NCBI GenBank assembly: GCA_964496975.1
Contig: CAZCBN010000031.1
Location: forward strand, 1-30,211
Direction: 5' to 3'
DNA: 30,211 nucleotides
Origin: CAZCBN01 sp964496975
GTDB taxonomy: Bacteria > Planctomycetota > Phycisphaerae > Phycisphaerales > UBA1924
The first letter of the stretch is position 1. Each line of letters starts with the position of its first letter. The notes under the pieces were generated by a model that saw nothing but the letters and a program-made list of their open reading frames with translations, did not search any database and was not told the DNA's origin. Positions 15,996 to 25,536 of this stretch are shown here, piece after piece. The position numbers and the translations under genes are program-made.

Positions 15996-16916
15996 ATGAA
16001 GCACACCGCAGCCACCGTCGTTCTCCTGCTCGCGCTGAACCCCGCCACCGCCCAGACCGCCCCGCCGGCCCAACCGAGCGCGGCCCACAACAGCGCGCAC
16101 GAGGCCGGCGCACACCAGACCAGCTCGTCCACGTCCACACCCGTTCGCGGGCACGGCCGGCTCACGGCCGTCCACATCATGGGAGCCGTACAGCCCGAGG
16201 TGGCCGCCGCGTTTGAGGAGCGGCTCCTCCGTCGCCACGCCGAGGTCGCGGGCGTGACGCACCGCGTGGTGGCGTCGATCGCCGACGCGGGGCTTCCCGC
16301 CGCCGCGGCCTCCGCGGTGCCGCCCGCGGGCGCGGGCGAGGCCGTAGTGCTGCTGCTGCGCGACGACGGGGCCGTCGCCGGGAGCCTGGCCCTGAACCCC
16401 GCCGACGCACGCTCCATCGACGCCCTCTTCGCCGAGCTGACCCGCGCGAGCCGCACCGCCGGCGTGGATGAGTACAACGTCCCCAAGCGGACGATGCTCG
16501 CGCTCGAGGGGTACGACCCGGTCTCCTACTTCACCGCCGGCGGCCCGAAGAAGGGCAAGACGAGCCTGACCTCAAGCTTCCAGGGCGTCGTGTACCGCTT
16601 CGCCTCCGCGGAACACCTCGAGCTCTTCGCCGCCGACCCGCTGCGCTACGTGCCGACGTACGGCGGCTGGTGCGCGAGCGCGATGGGCGACGGCGGCCGG
16701 AAGGTCGAGATCGACCCCACCAACTACAAGGTGAAGGACGGCCGGCTCTTCCTCTTCTACAAGAGCCTCCTGGGCGACGCCCGCAAGGACTGGGACAAGC
16801 ACGAAGCAACGTGGGAGCCCGCGGCCGACACGTACTGGAAGTCGATCGCCTCGGAAGACGCCGTCTTCCCCGCCGCCGGCGGCGCGGGCGGCGGTGCGCC
16901 GCGGGTGAGCCCATGA
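15996..16916 (+). CDS. Exported YHS-domain protein
   Basis: 306 residues with a signal peptide ('KHTAATVVLLLALNPATAQ', cut probably after ATAQ at 20) and then a His/Ser/Thr-rich linker (31-54). Residues about 55-150 form an unassigned alpha/beta domain. The YHS domain (about 167-255) is clear: 'LALEGYDPVSYFTAGGPKKG', 'SFQGVVYRFASAEHLELFAA', 'PLRYVPTYGGWCASAMGDGG' and 'VEIDPTNYKVKDGRLFLF'. YHS domains are small, possibly metal-binding modules found in exported proteins and in metal-handling proteins; the exact role is unknown. The likely location is periplasmic. The gene starts 31 bases after the GMC gene and its stop overlaps the next start (ATGA at 16913), which pairs it with the VOC protein. 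Confidence 0.9.
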   Translation: MKHTAATVVLLLALNPATAQTAPPAQPSAAHNSAHEAGAHQTSSSTSTPVRGHGRLTAVHIMGAVQPEVAAAFEERLLRRHAEVAGVTHRVVASIADAGLPAAAASAVPPAGAGEAVVLLLRDDGAVAGSLALNPADARSIDALFAELTRASRTAGVDEYNVPKRTMLALEGYDPVSYFTAGGPKKGKTSLTSSFQGVVYRFASAEHLELFAADPLRYVPTYGGWCASAMGDGGRKVEIDPTNYKVKDGRLFLFYKSLLGDARKDWDKHEATWEPAADTYWKSIASEDAVFPAAGGAGGGAPRVSP

Positions 16917-17947
16917 CGATCCGATCCGTTCTCACCGCGGCGATGCTGCTGGGGCCCTCGGCGATCGCGTTCGCCGCAGCGCCTGATGCAATCCCTGCGC
17001 CTGTCGCCGGCGTTCGCGGCGTCGCCGGCGTCGCGGTGACGGTCGAGGACCTCGACGCCGCCACGGCCTGGTACACCACCGTGCTCGACTTCGTCGCCGA
17101 AGGCGATGCCGTCGCGCTGCACGGTCCCGGCTTTGAACGCGTCACCGGGGTGTTCGGGGCCGGCGGCCGCGGGCAGCGGCTCCGGCTCGGCGAGGAGGCG
17201 ATCGAGTTGCTCGCCTTTGACACCCCGCGCGGCCGGCCATTTCCCGCGGACAGCCGCGCGAACGACCGCTGGTTCCAGCACATCGCCGTCATCGTGCGCG
17301 ACATGGACGAGGCCGTTCACCGCCTGTCGGCCGCCGGCGTGCGCCCCGCGTCGGCGGGGCCGCAGCGCCTGCCAGACTCCAACCCCAAGGCGGGCGGCAT
17401 CCGCGCGTTCTACTTCTGCGACCCCGACGGCCACTACCTCGAGGTGCTGGAGTTCCCGCCCGGCAAGGGCGAGGCCCGCTGGCAGTCGAACGAGCGGCTC
17501 TTCCTCGGCATCGATCACACCGCGATCGTCGTCGCCGACACGGACGCGTCGCTCGCCTTCTACCGCGACACGCTGGGCCTGTCCGTCGCGGGCGAGAGCG
17601 AGAACTCCGGCGCCGAGCAGGAGCGGCTCAACGCGGTCTTCCCGGCGCACCTGCGCATCACAACGCTCCGCGCCGCGTCGGGCCCCGGCGTTGAACTGCT
17701 GGAGTACCTCACACCCGGCGACGGCCGCGCGGCGCCCCTCGACACCACGCCCGCCGACCTGTGGCACTGGCACGTCGTGCTCCTCGCCGACGAGCCCGCG
17801 GCCGCCTTCGCCGCCGTGCGCCGCGCGGGCGGGCGCGCCGTGTCCCCCGAGGTCAACGCCGTCGCCTGGCCGCTCGTTCCGTCGCCCGCGGCCTCGCTGC
17901 TCGTGCGCGACGCCGACGGCCACGGCGTGCTGCTCGTCGACCCGTAA
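16913..17947 (+). CDS. Exported double VOC (glyoxalase/dioxygenase-fold) protein
   Basis: 344 residues starting with a signal peptide ('SVLTAAMLLGPSAIAFAAAP'). Two tandem VOC modules follow. The first (about 36-182) runs 'VAVTVEDLDAATAWYTTVLD', 'WFQHIAVIVRDMDEAV' (H123) to 'DGHYLEVLEFP' (E177). The second (about 197-344) runs 'GIDHTAIVVADTDASLAFYR' (H202) and 'LWHWHVVLLAD' to 'DADGHGVLLVDP'. Paired His/Glu residues at these places bind a divalent metal in the glyoxalase/bleomycin-resistance/extradiol-dioxygenase superfamily. The second module ends '..GVLLVD' with no Glu, so it may be structural. No specific reaction can be assigned. Export together with the YHS protein suggests a shared periplasmic task. 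The start codon overlaps the YHS stop. Confidence 0.88.
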   Translation: MTIRSVLTAAMLLGPSAIAFAAAPDAIPAPVAGVRGVAGVAVTVEDLDAATAWYTTVLDFVAEGDAVALHGPGFERVTGVFGAGGRGQRLRLGEEAIELLAFDTPRGRPFPADSRANDRWFQHIAVIVRDMDEAVHRLSAAGVRPASAGPQRLPDSNPKAGGIRAFYFCDPDGHYLEVLEFPPGKGEARWQSNERLFLGIDHTAIVVADTDASLAFYRDTLGLSVAGESENSGAEQERLNAVFPAHLRITTLRAASGPGVELLEYLTPGDGRAAPLDTTPADLWHWHVVLLADEPAAAFAAVRRAGGRAVSPEVNAVAWPLVPSPAASLLVRDADGHGVLLVDP

Positions 17948-18041
17948 CGCACGCCCGTTTCGACCACGCCCAAGGCGCAGCCAGCCGACACAAACGCCCG
18001 ACCCCGACCCCCGCCCACGACCGACGCCCCAGGAGCAACGG

Positions 18042-20087
18042 ATGTTCAGAGCGTTGAACGACACCACGGAATGGCTCGAGACCGACGGCCTGGGCGGCTA
18101 CGCGATGGGCACCGCCACCGGCGTCCGCACCCGCCGCTACCACGCGCTGCTCACGACGAGCCTCGGCGCGCCCGGGGACCGCGCCGCCGTCGTCAAGGGC
18201 CTCGACGCCTGGGTCGAAACCGCCGAGGGCACCTTCGGCATCTCAACCCAGCGATACGCCAACGGGCACGAAGCGCCGGACGGCGCGCGTCACCTCCTCG
18301 CCTTCAGGCACCAGCCGTTCCCCACGTGGACCTTCAGGCTGCCCGACGGCCTCGTCATCGAGCACGAGCTGCTCGTCAAGCACGGGTCGCCCCTGGTCTG
18401 CCTCTCCTGGCGCGTCGTGGGCGATGCGCGGCGCGTCCGCCTCATCGTGAGGCCGCTGCTCGCCGCGACCGATGTCCACCGCCTCCAGCGCGCCGATGAC
18501 CCGCTCCGCCTCGAGCTGCACCCGCAGACCGCGCACTGCCTGCGCTGGACGCTCCGGCCCGACGCGCCGCCGATCTGCGCCGCCGCGACCGACGGCGGCT
18601 ACGTGCAAGACCCCGTCTGGTACCGCGGGCTGCACTACACCGCCGAGGCGGCCCGCGGCTTCGACCACACCGAAGACCTGCCGTCGCCCGGCTACTTCCG
18701 CTGGGAACTCGGAGAGAAGCGGGCCGTGCTGCTCCTCTCGGCCGGCGAGACCCCCGAAACCTCGCCCGCGACGGTCGGCACGCCGTGCGAGCGGCTCGAC
18801 CGCGTGCGCGCAACCGAGCTGGCCCGCCGCGCCGCCTTCCCGAGCCGCCTCCACGCCGCGGCCGACAAGTACATCGTCGCGCGCGGGAAGGGCCGCACCA
18901 TCATCGCCGGCTACCCCTGGTTCGGCGACTGGGGCCGCGACACCTTCATCGCGCTGCGGGGCCTGTGCCTCTCGGGCGAGCGGCGCGACGACGCCCGCTC
19001 CATCATCACCCAGTGGGCGGCGGCCGCCTCGCAGGGCATGCTGCCCAACCGATTCACCGACGCCGGCGACACCCCCGAGTTCAACTCCGTCGACGCCTCC
19101 CTCTGGTTCGTCGTCGCCGCGGGCGAGTACCTCAACGGATGCGACGGCTGGTCGCACAACGGCAAGGCCGACGACCGCGCCGCCGTCCGCAGCGCCATCG
19201 AGAGCATCCTCGACGCCTACGCCTCGGGCACCCGCTACGGCATCCACCGAGACACCGACGGCCTTCTCGCCTGCGGCGGGCCCGGCGTGCAACTGACCTG
19301 GATGGACGCCCGCGCCCAGGGCCGCGAGGTCACGCCCCGCACCGGCAAGCCCGTCGAGGTCCAGGCGCTCTGGATCAACGCCCTCCGCTTCGGGGCCATG
19401 ATCAACCCGCGGTGGTCCGCCCACTTTGAGCAGGCCCGCGCCGCGTTCCCCGAGCGGTTCTGGCGCCCGCGGCTCGGCTGCCTCGCCGACGTCGTCGACG
19501 CCGACCACCAGCCCGGGCGCGTCGACGAGTCCATCAGACCCAACCAGGTGCTCGCGCTGGGCGGCCTGCCCCTCGCCCTGGTCGACGGCGAACGCGCCGC
19601 CTCCACGCTCGCCGTCGTCGAACGGGAACTGCTCACGCCCCTGGGCCTGCGCACCCTCTCCCCCAGCGACCCGGCCTTCGTCCCGCGCTACGAGGGCGGC
19701 CCAGACCGCCGCGACGCCGCCTACCACCAGGGCACGGTCTGGCCCTGGCTCATCGGGCCCTTCGTCGAGGCGTGGCTCCGCGTCCACGGCCCCACGCCGA
19801 AGAACGCCGCGCACGCCCGCGCCACCTTCCTCGCGCCGCTCCTCGCGCACCTCGACGAGGCCGGCCTCGACGGCGTCTCGGAGATCTTCGACGCCCAGCC
19901 CCCGCGCACCCCCAACGGGTGCCCGTTCCAGGCGTGGTCGCTCGCCGAGTTGCTGCGAGTCGAGGCCCTGCTGTCACGCATCGAATCGCCCGCGAGCCCC
20001 ACCACCGCCGCGCCACCAGAGGCCAAAGCCCCGGAACGCCCCCGCCCCGCCCTCACGATCGCAGCATCGCCGCGCGCACCGCGTTGA
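18042..20087 (+). CDS. Glycogen debranching enzyme-type amylo-alpha-1,6-glucosidase
   Basis: 681 residues, no signal peptide. The N-terminal domain (about 5-220) has the family opening 'EWLETDGLGGYAMGTATGVR' and 'TRRYHALLTTSL'. The C-terminal (alpha/alpha)6 GDE_C domain (about 275-655) has 'IIAGYPWFGDWGRDTFIALR', 'LPNRFTDAGDTPEFNSVDAS', 'LWFVVAAGEYL', 'LTWMDARAQGREVTPRTGKP', 'SIRPNQVLAL' and 'DAAYHQGTVWPWLIGPFVEA'. The Asp residues in the FGDWGRD and TWMDA motifs match places that carry catalytic or binding acids in GH133. Members cleave alpha-1,6 branch stubs in glycogen. AGGAG lies eight bases before the ATG at 18042. The gap from the VOC gene is 94 bases, and the 3' end overlaps the convergent anti-sigma gene by 35 bases. 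Confidence 0.93.
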   Translation: MFRALNDTTEWLETDGLGGYAMGTATGVRTRRYHALLTTSLGAPGDRAAVVKGLDAWVETAEGTFGISTQRYANGHEAPDGARHLLAFRHQPFPTWTFRLPDGLVIEHELLVKHGSPLVCLSWRVVGDARRVRLIVRPLLAATDVHRLQRADDPLRLELHPQTAHCLRWTLRPDAPPICAAATDGGYVQDPVWYRGLHYTAEAARGFDHTEDLPSPGYFRWELGEKRAVLLLSAGETPETSPATVGTPCERLDRVRATELARRAAFPSRLHAAADKYIVARGKGRTIIAGYPWFGDWGRDTFIALRGLCLSGERRDDARSIITQWAAAASQGMLPNRFTDAGDTPEFNSVDASLWFVVAAGEYLNGCDGWSHNGKADDRAAVRSAIESILDAYASGTRYGIHRDTDGLLACGGPGVQLTWMDARAQGREVTPRTGKPVEVQALWINALRFGAMINPRWSAHFEQARAAFPERFWRPRLGCLADVVDADHQPGRVDESIRPNQVLALGGLPLALVDGERAASTLAVVERELLTPLGLRTLSPSDPAFVPRYEGGPDRRDAAYHQGTVWPWLIGPFVEAWLRVHGPTPKNAAHARATFLAPLLAHLDEAGLDGVSEIFDAQPPRTPNGCPFQAWSLAELLRVEALLSRIESPASPTTAAPPEAKAPERPRPALTIAASPRAPR

Positions 20088-20298
20088 CGAGCGACTCCGG
20101 CACCCCCGTCGGCGGCGCCCCGGGCGATTCATCGCACAGCGCCCGCAGCATCGCCATCGACGCGCGGTAGTCCGCCAGGTAATCGCGGCACGACCGGCAC
20201 ACGAGCAGGTGCGCCTCGAACGACACCTTCTTCGTCAAGGGCAGCCGCCCGTCGGTGTAGTCGTCCAAGAAATCGATGAACTCGCGGCAGGTGATCAC
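20053..20298 (-). CDS. Small zinc-binding anti-sigma factor
   Basis: An 81-residue protein with the ZAS/zf-HC2 pattern: C4, then H30-x3-C34-x2-C37 in 'FEAHLLVCRSC', followed by an amphipathic helix ('DYLADYRASMAMLRALC'). Anti-sigma domains of this type hold their cognate ECF sigma factor inactive and often respond to redox or envelope signals through the zinc site. There is no transmembrane segment, so this is a soluble form. Its ATG overlaps the TGA of the sigma gene by four bases, tying it to that partner. The 3' end overlaps the debranching-enzyme gene on the other strand by 35 bases. Confidence 0.85.
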   Translation of the reverse strand: MITCREFIDFLDDYTDGRLPLTKKVSFEAHLLVCRSCRDYLADYRASMAMLRALCDESPGAPPTGVPESLVNAVRAAMLRS

Positions 20299-20927
20299 GT
20301 CTCACCCCCCTCGTGCCGCATCATCAGCGTGCGCAGCGCCTGCCGGCCGCGGTGAAGCCGAACCTTCACCGCGCCCTCCTCCATCCCCATGATCTCCGCC
20401 GTCTCGGCCGTGGAGAGGCCCAGGATGTCGCGGAGGATCACCACCTCCTGATACCCCGCGGGCAGCTCGTCCACGCACGCCCGCAGCCGCCGCAGCGTGT
20501 CCGTCGTCTCCGCCGCGTCCCCCGGGCTGCGCGACCATCGGCCGCCGGGCTCGAGCCGGTGCCCCGTCTGGTCGAACGACGGCAGCAGGTCGTCCAACGC
20601 CAGCTCGCGCCGCAGCCGGCGCTTCCGCAGCCTCGAGATCGAGGCGTTCACCACGATCCGGTCCATCCACGCCCGGAGCGCGCTCGGGTCCTGCACCGTG
20701 TGCAGACGCTGGAACGCCGACACGAGCGCCTCCTGCACCGCGTCCTGCGCCTCCTGCTCGCACCCCACCACCGACCGCGCCAGCGACAAGAGCCGCCCGT
20801 AGTGCTGCGCGAGCAGCGACTCGATCGCCGCCGCGTCCCCCGCGAGCACCCGCGCAATCACCCCGGCGTCCGCCGCCGCAGGAGCGGGCTGATCACCGGC
20901 GGGCGTTGAGGGCTGCGTCTCCTGCAT
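20295..20927 (-). CDS. ECF-family RNA polymerase sigma factor
   Basis: 210 residues. Sigma region 2 lies at about 35-100: 'SLLAQHYGRLLSLARSVVG', 'EAQDAVQEALVSAFQRLHTV' and 'LRAWMDRIVVNASISRLRKR'. Region 4 lies at about 145-205 and carries the helix-turn-helix 'LSTAETAEIMGMEEGAVKVR' then 'LHRGRQALR'. Between them is a linker with 'SFDQTGHRLEPGGRW'. The N-terminal ~20 residues are Pro/Ala-rich. ECF sigma factors redirect RNA polymerase to stress or envelope regulons. The coupled small zinc anti-sigma factor downstream supports control by protein-protein sequestration. Likely target promoters cannot be seen here, and the upstream region lacks an obvious self-promoter motif. Confidence 0.95.
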   Translation of the reverse strand: MQETQPSTPAGDQPAPAAADAGVIARVLAGDAAAIESLLAQHYGRLLSLARSVVGCEQEAQDAVQEALVSAFQRLHTVQDPSALRAWMDRIVVNASISRLRKRRLRRELALDDLLPSFDQTGHRLEPGGRWSRSPGDAAETTDTLRRLRACVDELPAGYQEVVILRDILGLSTAETAEIMGMEEGAVKVRLHRGRQALRTLMMRHEGGET

Positions 20928-21056
20928 GGTCAGGCCGCGAGCCTACCCGAGAATGCACCGCGCAGCGGCCGCGCCACCACACCGCCGCACGCTCGCTGCC
21001 GGCGCAGCGATACCAGCCAAGCACCAAACACACGCGATGTCCGAGCTGTGAGAACC

Positions 21057-21104
21057 AAAAACCCCCGCCCGGGCCCACTCGCAGCATCCGGCGTGCAACG
21101 CCGG
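21057..21104 (-). terminator. Probable terminator after tRNA-Leu
   Basis: On the minus strand, 20 bases past the tRNA 3' end, comes a perfect 7-bp hairpin (CCGGCGT/ACGCCGG, 21088-21104, 3-base loop). A G/C-rich stretch follows and then GGGGG-TTTTT at 21066-21057. An alternative longer fold pairs CCCCGC with GCGGGG next to the T-run. The T5 and its position support intrinsic termination. Confidence 0.5.
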
Positions 21105-21124
21105 CCGCGGGGCCCAAGCAGGAA

Positions 21125-21210
21125 TGCGGACGAGAGGACTCGAACCTCCATGGGGTTTTACCCCCACTAGGACCTGAACCTAGCGCGTCTGCCAATTTCG
21201 CCACGTCCGC
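21125..21210 (-). tRNA. tRNA-Leu (anticodon CAG)
   Basis: The minus strand folds into an 86-base class II tRNA. The 7-bp acceptor is GCGGACG/CGTCCGC, and the D arm contains 'AAATTGGCAGA'. The anticodon stem CTAGG/CCTAG has loop TTCAGGT, giving anticodon CAG. The long variable arm is TGGGG..CCCCA, as expected for leucine, and the T arm GGAGG/CCTCT has loop TTCGAGT. The discriminator base is A. The CCA end is not encoded; ATTCC follows. Confidence 0.96.
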
Positions 21211-21220
21211 AGACGGGGCG

Positions 21221-21248
21221 ATGATAGCCCCGCCAAGGCCCGCGTCCA
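21221..21248 (-). promoter_or_regulatory. Possible promoter of tRNA-Leu
   Basis: On the minus strand a -10-like TATCAT (21226-21221, 5 of 6 to consensus) lies 10 bases before the mature tRNA 5' end. TGGACG (21248-21243, 4 of 6) sits 16 bases upstream as a -35. It is placed between the recA terminator and the tRNA, where an independent promoter would be needed. Confidence 0.4.
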
Positions 21249-21272
21249 CGCCTTCCCCCCCGCTCGATTCCC

Positions 21273-21306
21273 AAAAACCCCCGGCCCACCGCTGGGCAGG
21301 CCGGGG
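21273..21306 (-). terminator. Intrinsic terminator of recA
   Basis: On the minus strand about 75 bases after the recA stop is a strong hairpin. CCCCGGCC (21306-21299) pairs with GGCCGGGG (21286-21279), and an inner CCCA/TGGG pairing is possible. It is followed at once by G and TTTTT (21277-21273). Stem, T-run and position all fit Rho-independent termination. Confidence 0.75.
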
Positions 21307-21381
21307 CCTCGCTCCGTGTCTGTCGCCGCACGCGGCCCCCGCGATGGGGCTTCCGCCTCGGCGGCCCCTGGGGCCCGGGCC

Positions 21382-23388
<2,007 letters not shown>

Positions 23389-23404
23389 GGGGCCCCTGCC
23401 TTTC

Positions 23405-23421
23405 CCCGGCTGAGTGCCGGG
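23405..23421 (-). promoter_or_regulatory. Hairpin in the recA leader
   Basis: A perfect 6-bp inverted repeat (CCCGGC/GCCGGG on the minus strand, 5-base loop) lies 17 bases upstream of the ATG at 23388. It is followed by AAAGG and AGGGG, which may act as ribosome-binding sequence for that start. It could modulate initiation at the upstream recA start. Confidence 0.35.
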
Positions 23422-23631
23422 CTGGCGTGCGGGGCCTCGGGCATCTTGAGCAATGGGGGGCCAAAGGGCCGCTCGACGCGCCGGGCCACCGCCCGACGCT
23501 CACATCAAGCACCCCGCCCCCCGCGCTCGCAGCCGTGTGGGCGCACGCGGGCCGACGCGGGGCAGAGGCCGGTGGAACCCACCGAGCAACCTCCGGCCAG
23601 GGGCGGCGTCGGACGCGAGCCTGGCACCCCA

Positions 23632-23660
23632 AACATACCACGATCCACAACCTGTGTCAA
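23632..23660 (-). promoter_or_regulatory. Sigma70-type promoter reading into recA
   Basis: On the minus strand a perfect -35 TTGACA (23660-23655) is followed after exactly 17 bases by TATGTT (23637-23632, 4 of 6). An upstream TG makes it an extended -10 (TGGTATGTT). It lies in an AT-richer patch and points at recA. Transcription would start near 23625, about 235 bases before the ATG at 23388 and about 1000 before the ATG at 22620. Confidence 0.65.
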
Positions 23661-23824
23661 TGTTCGGGACGTGGACGGACCACAGATTGTTGTATGTGAC
23701 CAGCCAGACGGAGTTTACGTCCCACCCGTGGACGCACCGACCGCCATCCACCCACCGGCCCCGCTCGTCCGCGGCCGCTTCTGCACCCTCACACGCCCAC
23801 CCCGGTCCGCGCCCCGCGGCCCGT

Positions 23825-25315
23825 TCAAGGGCAACCGGCATCCAACGCGGCGAGGAACTCAAACAGATCGAAGATGTCCGACGGAGTCCCATCCGCGTTG
23901 AAGTCCAGACCGACCTCGAGCGCCGACAGGAAGTCGAACAGGTCGAAGATGTCGCCGGTCGAACCGTCGCCGTTGAAGTCCGCCGCACACTCGCCGGGCG
24001 ACTCGACCAGCAGAACAGTGACCGCCCCGTCCCCGCCCTGCGCGCCGACCGCCGCCAGCCGCCCATCCGGCGTGGCCGCGAACGCACGCAACGTCACACC
24101 GCTCGGCGAGGGGCTTGCCACGAGGGCCCCGCTCGCCGCGGCGTTGTACAGCAGCCCGCCGGCATCATCGTTCAGAACGATGCGACCGTTCACGCCGCCC
24201 ACGGCACCCAGCCGCCCCGGCACCAAGCCGCTCGGGAAGCCGTCGAACGTCGGGTCAAGCCGGCCGCTCGTGCCCAGACGCACCGCGAAAAGATCGTCCG
24301 ACACAAACGTGTCTTCGTTCAAGTTGAAGAACGTGCCGTCCCCCACCACCGTCACGCGGCCGTCCGGCAGCGCCACCACCGACCGAGCCGTGGTGAACTG
24401 CTGGCCGACGCCGTTGACGGGGTCGCCCGCGAACGGCACCGTCACAAACCCGTTGTCGCCGAACGAGGTGTCCGCCGCCCCGCTCACCGCGTCCAGCCGG
24501 GCCACACCAAAATCAAACGCCGCCCCGCCCACCACGGTGATGCGGTCGCCGACCATCGCCGCGTCCCACACCTCGGGCCGCCGACCGTTCGGCCGCGACG
24601 GATCGATCACAATGCGGCCGGTCGTACCCAGGCGCGTGTCAGGAAGCCCGTCGCCGGTGAAGCCCGCCACGAGCCACTGGCTCTGCAGACGGTTACCCGC
24701 GTTGGTCGTCGTGATGCCGCACGTCCGAAGCGAGCCGTCCGGAAGGAGCAGAAGCTTCTCCGCCGTGTCGTCGAGGCCGCCCGAATAGTCAAACCGCGCC
24801 ACGCCGTTCACGCCGAACGTCGTGTCGAGCGAGCCATTCTCCTCCAGCCGCGCCAACGCCACGTCGGAATACGCGCCGAACGTCGTGCCCGCCGGCGTCG
24901 TCACCGTCGCGAACGGGGCCACGCTCGTCCCCGCCACGATGATCTCGCCCCCTTCGAGCACAACCACGCTGTTCGCCACATCAGACCGCTCGGGCGCCAC
25001 ATCAATCTCGACCGGACGGCCCCCGGCAAACGACGGATCAAGCCCGCCCGACGGCAGATACCTCGCCACCAAAAAGTTGGTCGAGCTCCCAAAGGGAGCG
25101 CCCGGCACCGGCGTCGTCCGCCGCCCCACGGCGACGATTCGGCCGTCCGCTTGCACCGCCACGGCCTCCCAGGCCTCCGTCGCGCCGGCCAACCCGGTCC
25201 TCACCACACCGGGGAAGGACGGGTCAAGAACGACCTGTCCGCCCGCCGCCCCGGCCAGACCCACGCCAACAACCCCGCCGAGAGCCCGCACACCGCGACG
25301 TTCAATCTGCGCCAT
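23825..25315 (-). CDS. Secreted delta-60-repeat protein with GC-type dockerin tail
   Basis: 496 residues. A short signal peptide ('VRALGGVVGVGLAGAAGG', about 9-26) leads into a beta-propeller-like region of repeated units. Each unit has 'LDPSF' or 'DTTFG' followed by 'V..DGRIVAVG', for example 'LDPSFPGV', 'GGLDPSFAGG', 'GSLDTTFGVNGVARFD', 'GAADTSFGDNGFVTV' and 'GRLDPTFDG'. These are delta-60 repeats, known from large secreted or surface proteins of unknown function. The tail (about 445-496) has two near-identical Ca-loop segments 'DFNGDGSTGDIFDLFDFL' and 'DFNADGTPSDIFDLFEFL', ending Ala-Gly-Cys-Pro. ATG at 25315 was chosen because GGAGGA lies five bases upstream on the coding strand and the signal peptide follows directly. 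It is likely secreted or surface-attached through the tail. Confidence 0.88.
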   Translation of the reverse strand: MAQIERRGVRALGGVVGVGLAGAAGGQVVLDPSFPGVVRTGLAGATEAWEAVAVQADGRIVAVGRRTTPVPGAPFGSSTNFLVARYLPSGGLDPSFAGGRPVEIDVAPERSDVANSVVVLEGGEIIVAGTSVAPFATVTTPAGTTFGAYSDVALARLEENGSLDTTFGVNGVARFDYSGGLDDTAEKLLLLPDGSLRTCGITTTNAGNRLQSQWLVAGFTGDGLPDTRLGTTGRIVIDPSRPNGRRPEVWDAAMVGDRITVVGGAAFDFGVARLDAVSGAADTSFGDNGFVTVPFAGDPVNGVGQQFTTARSVVALPDGRVTVVGDGTFFNLNEDTFVSDDLFAVRLGTSGRLDPTFDGFPSGLVPGRLGAVGGVNGRIVLNDDAGGLLYNAAASGALVASPSPSGVTLRAFAATPDGRLAAVGAQGGDGAVTVLLVESPGECAADFNGDGSTGDIFDLFDFLSALEVGLDFNADGTPSDIFDLFEFLAALDAGCP

Positions 25316-25536
25316 GGCTGTCCTCCGAGCCCCGATCGCCGACAGCGAAACCGCCGGCGTCGACGCATCGATCCCCGTTGAGCGATCCTGCAACACACCC
25401 GGACCATCACCGTATTCCAATGTGCGCGAAGATCATCATCCAAGGGACCGCGCCCCTGCGTCGCAGCCACTCCTCCCAGCCCAAAACCGCAGACATCACA
25501 CCCGAAGGTGCACCATCGCTCAACCGAGCGCCACGG

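Larger units (their letters stand above)
23389..23824. other. Intergenic region upstream of recA
   Basis: 436 bases between the recA open frame and the end of the delta-60 gene, both on the minus strand. It holds the recA promoter (23632-23660) and a leader hairpin (23405-23421). It also includes a locally AT-richer patch at about 23625-23720, unlike its surroundings. The rest is GC-rich and contains no gene I can support. I found no convincing SOS (LexA) box. Confidence 0.5.

Noticed and set aside
23640..23700. CGAAC...GTTG and CACA...TGTG elements near the recA promoter considered as an SOS box.
   Set aside because: Spacing and symmetry do not match the LexA operators I know, and the short palindromes are within chance.
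23453..25381. A 642-codon plus-strand open frame across the delta-60 gene.
   Set aside because: Its product is Arg/Pro/His-rich low complexity. The minus strand has a signal peptide, delta-60 repeats, a dockerin tail and a strong ribosome-binding site.
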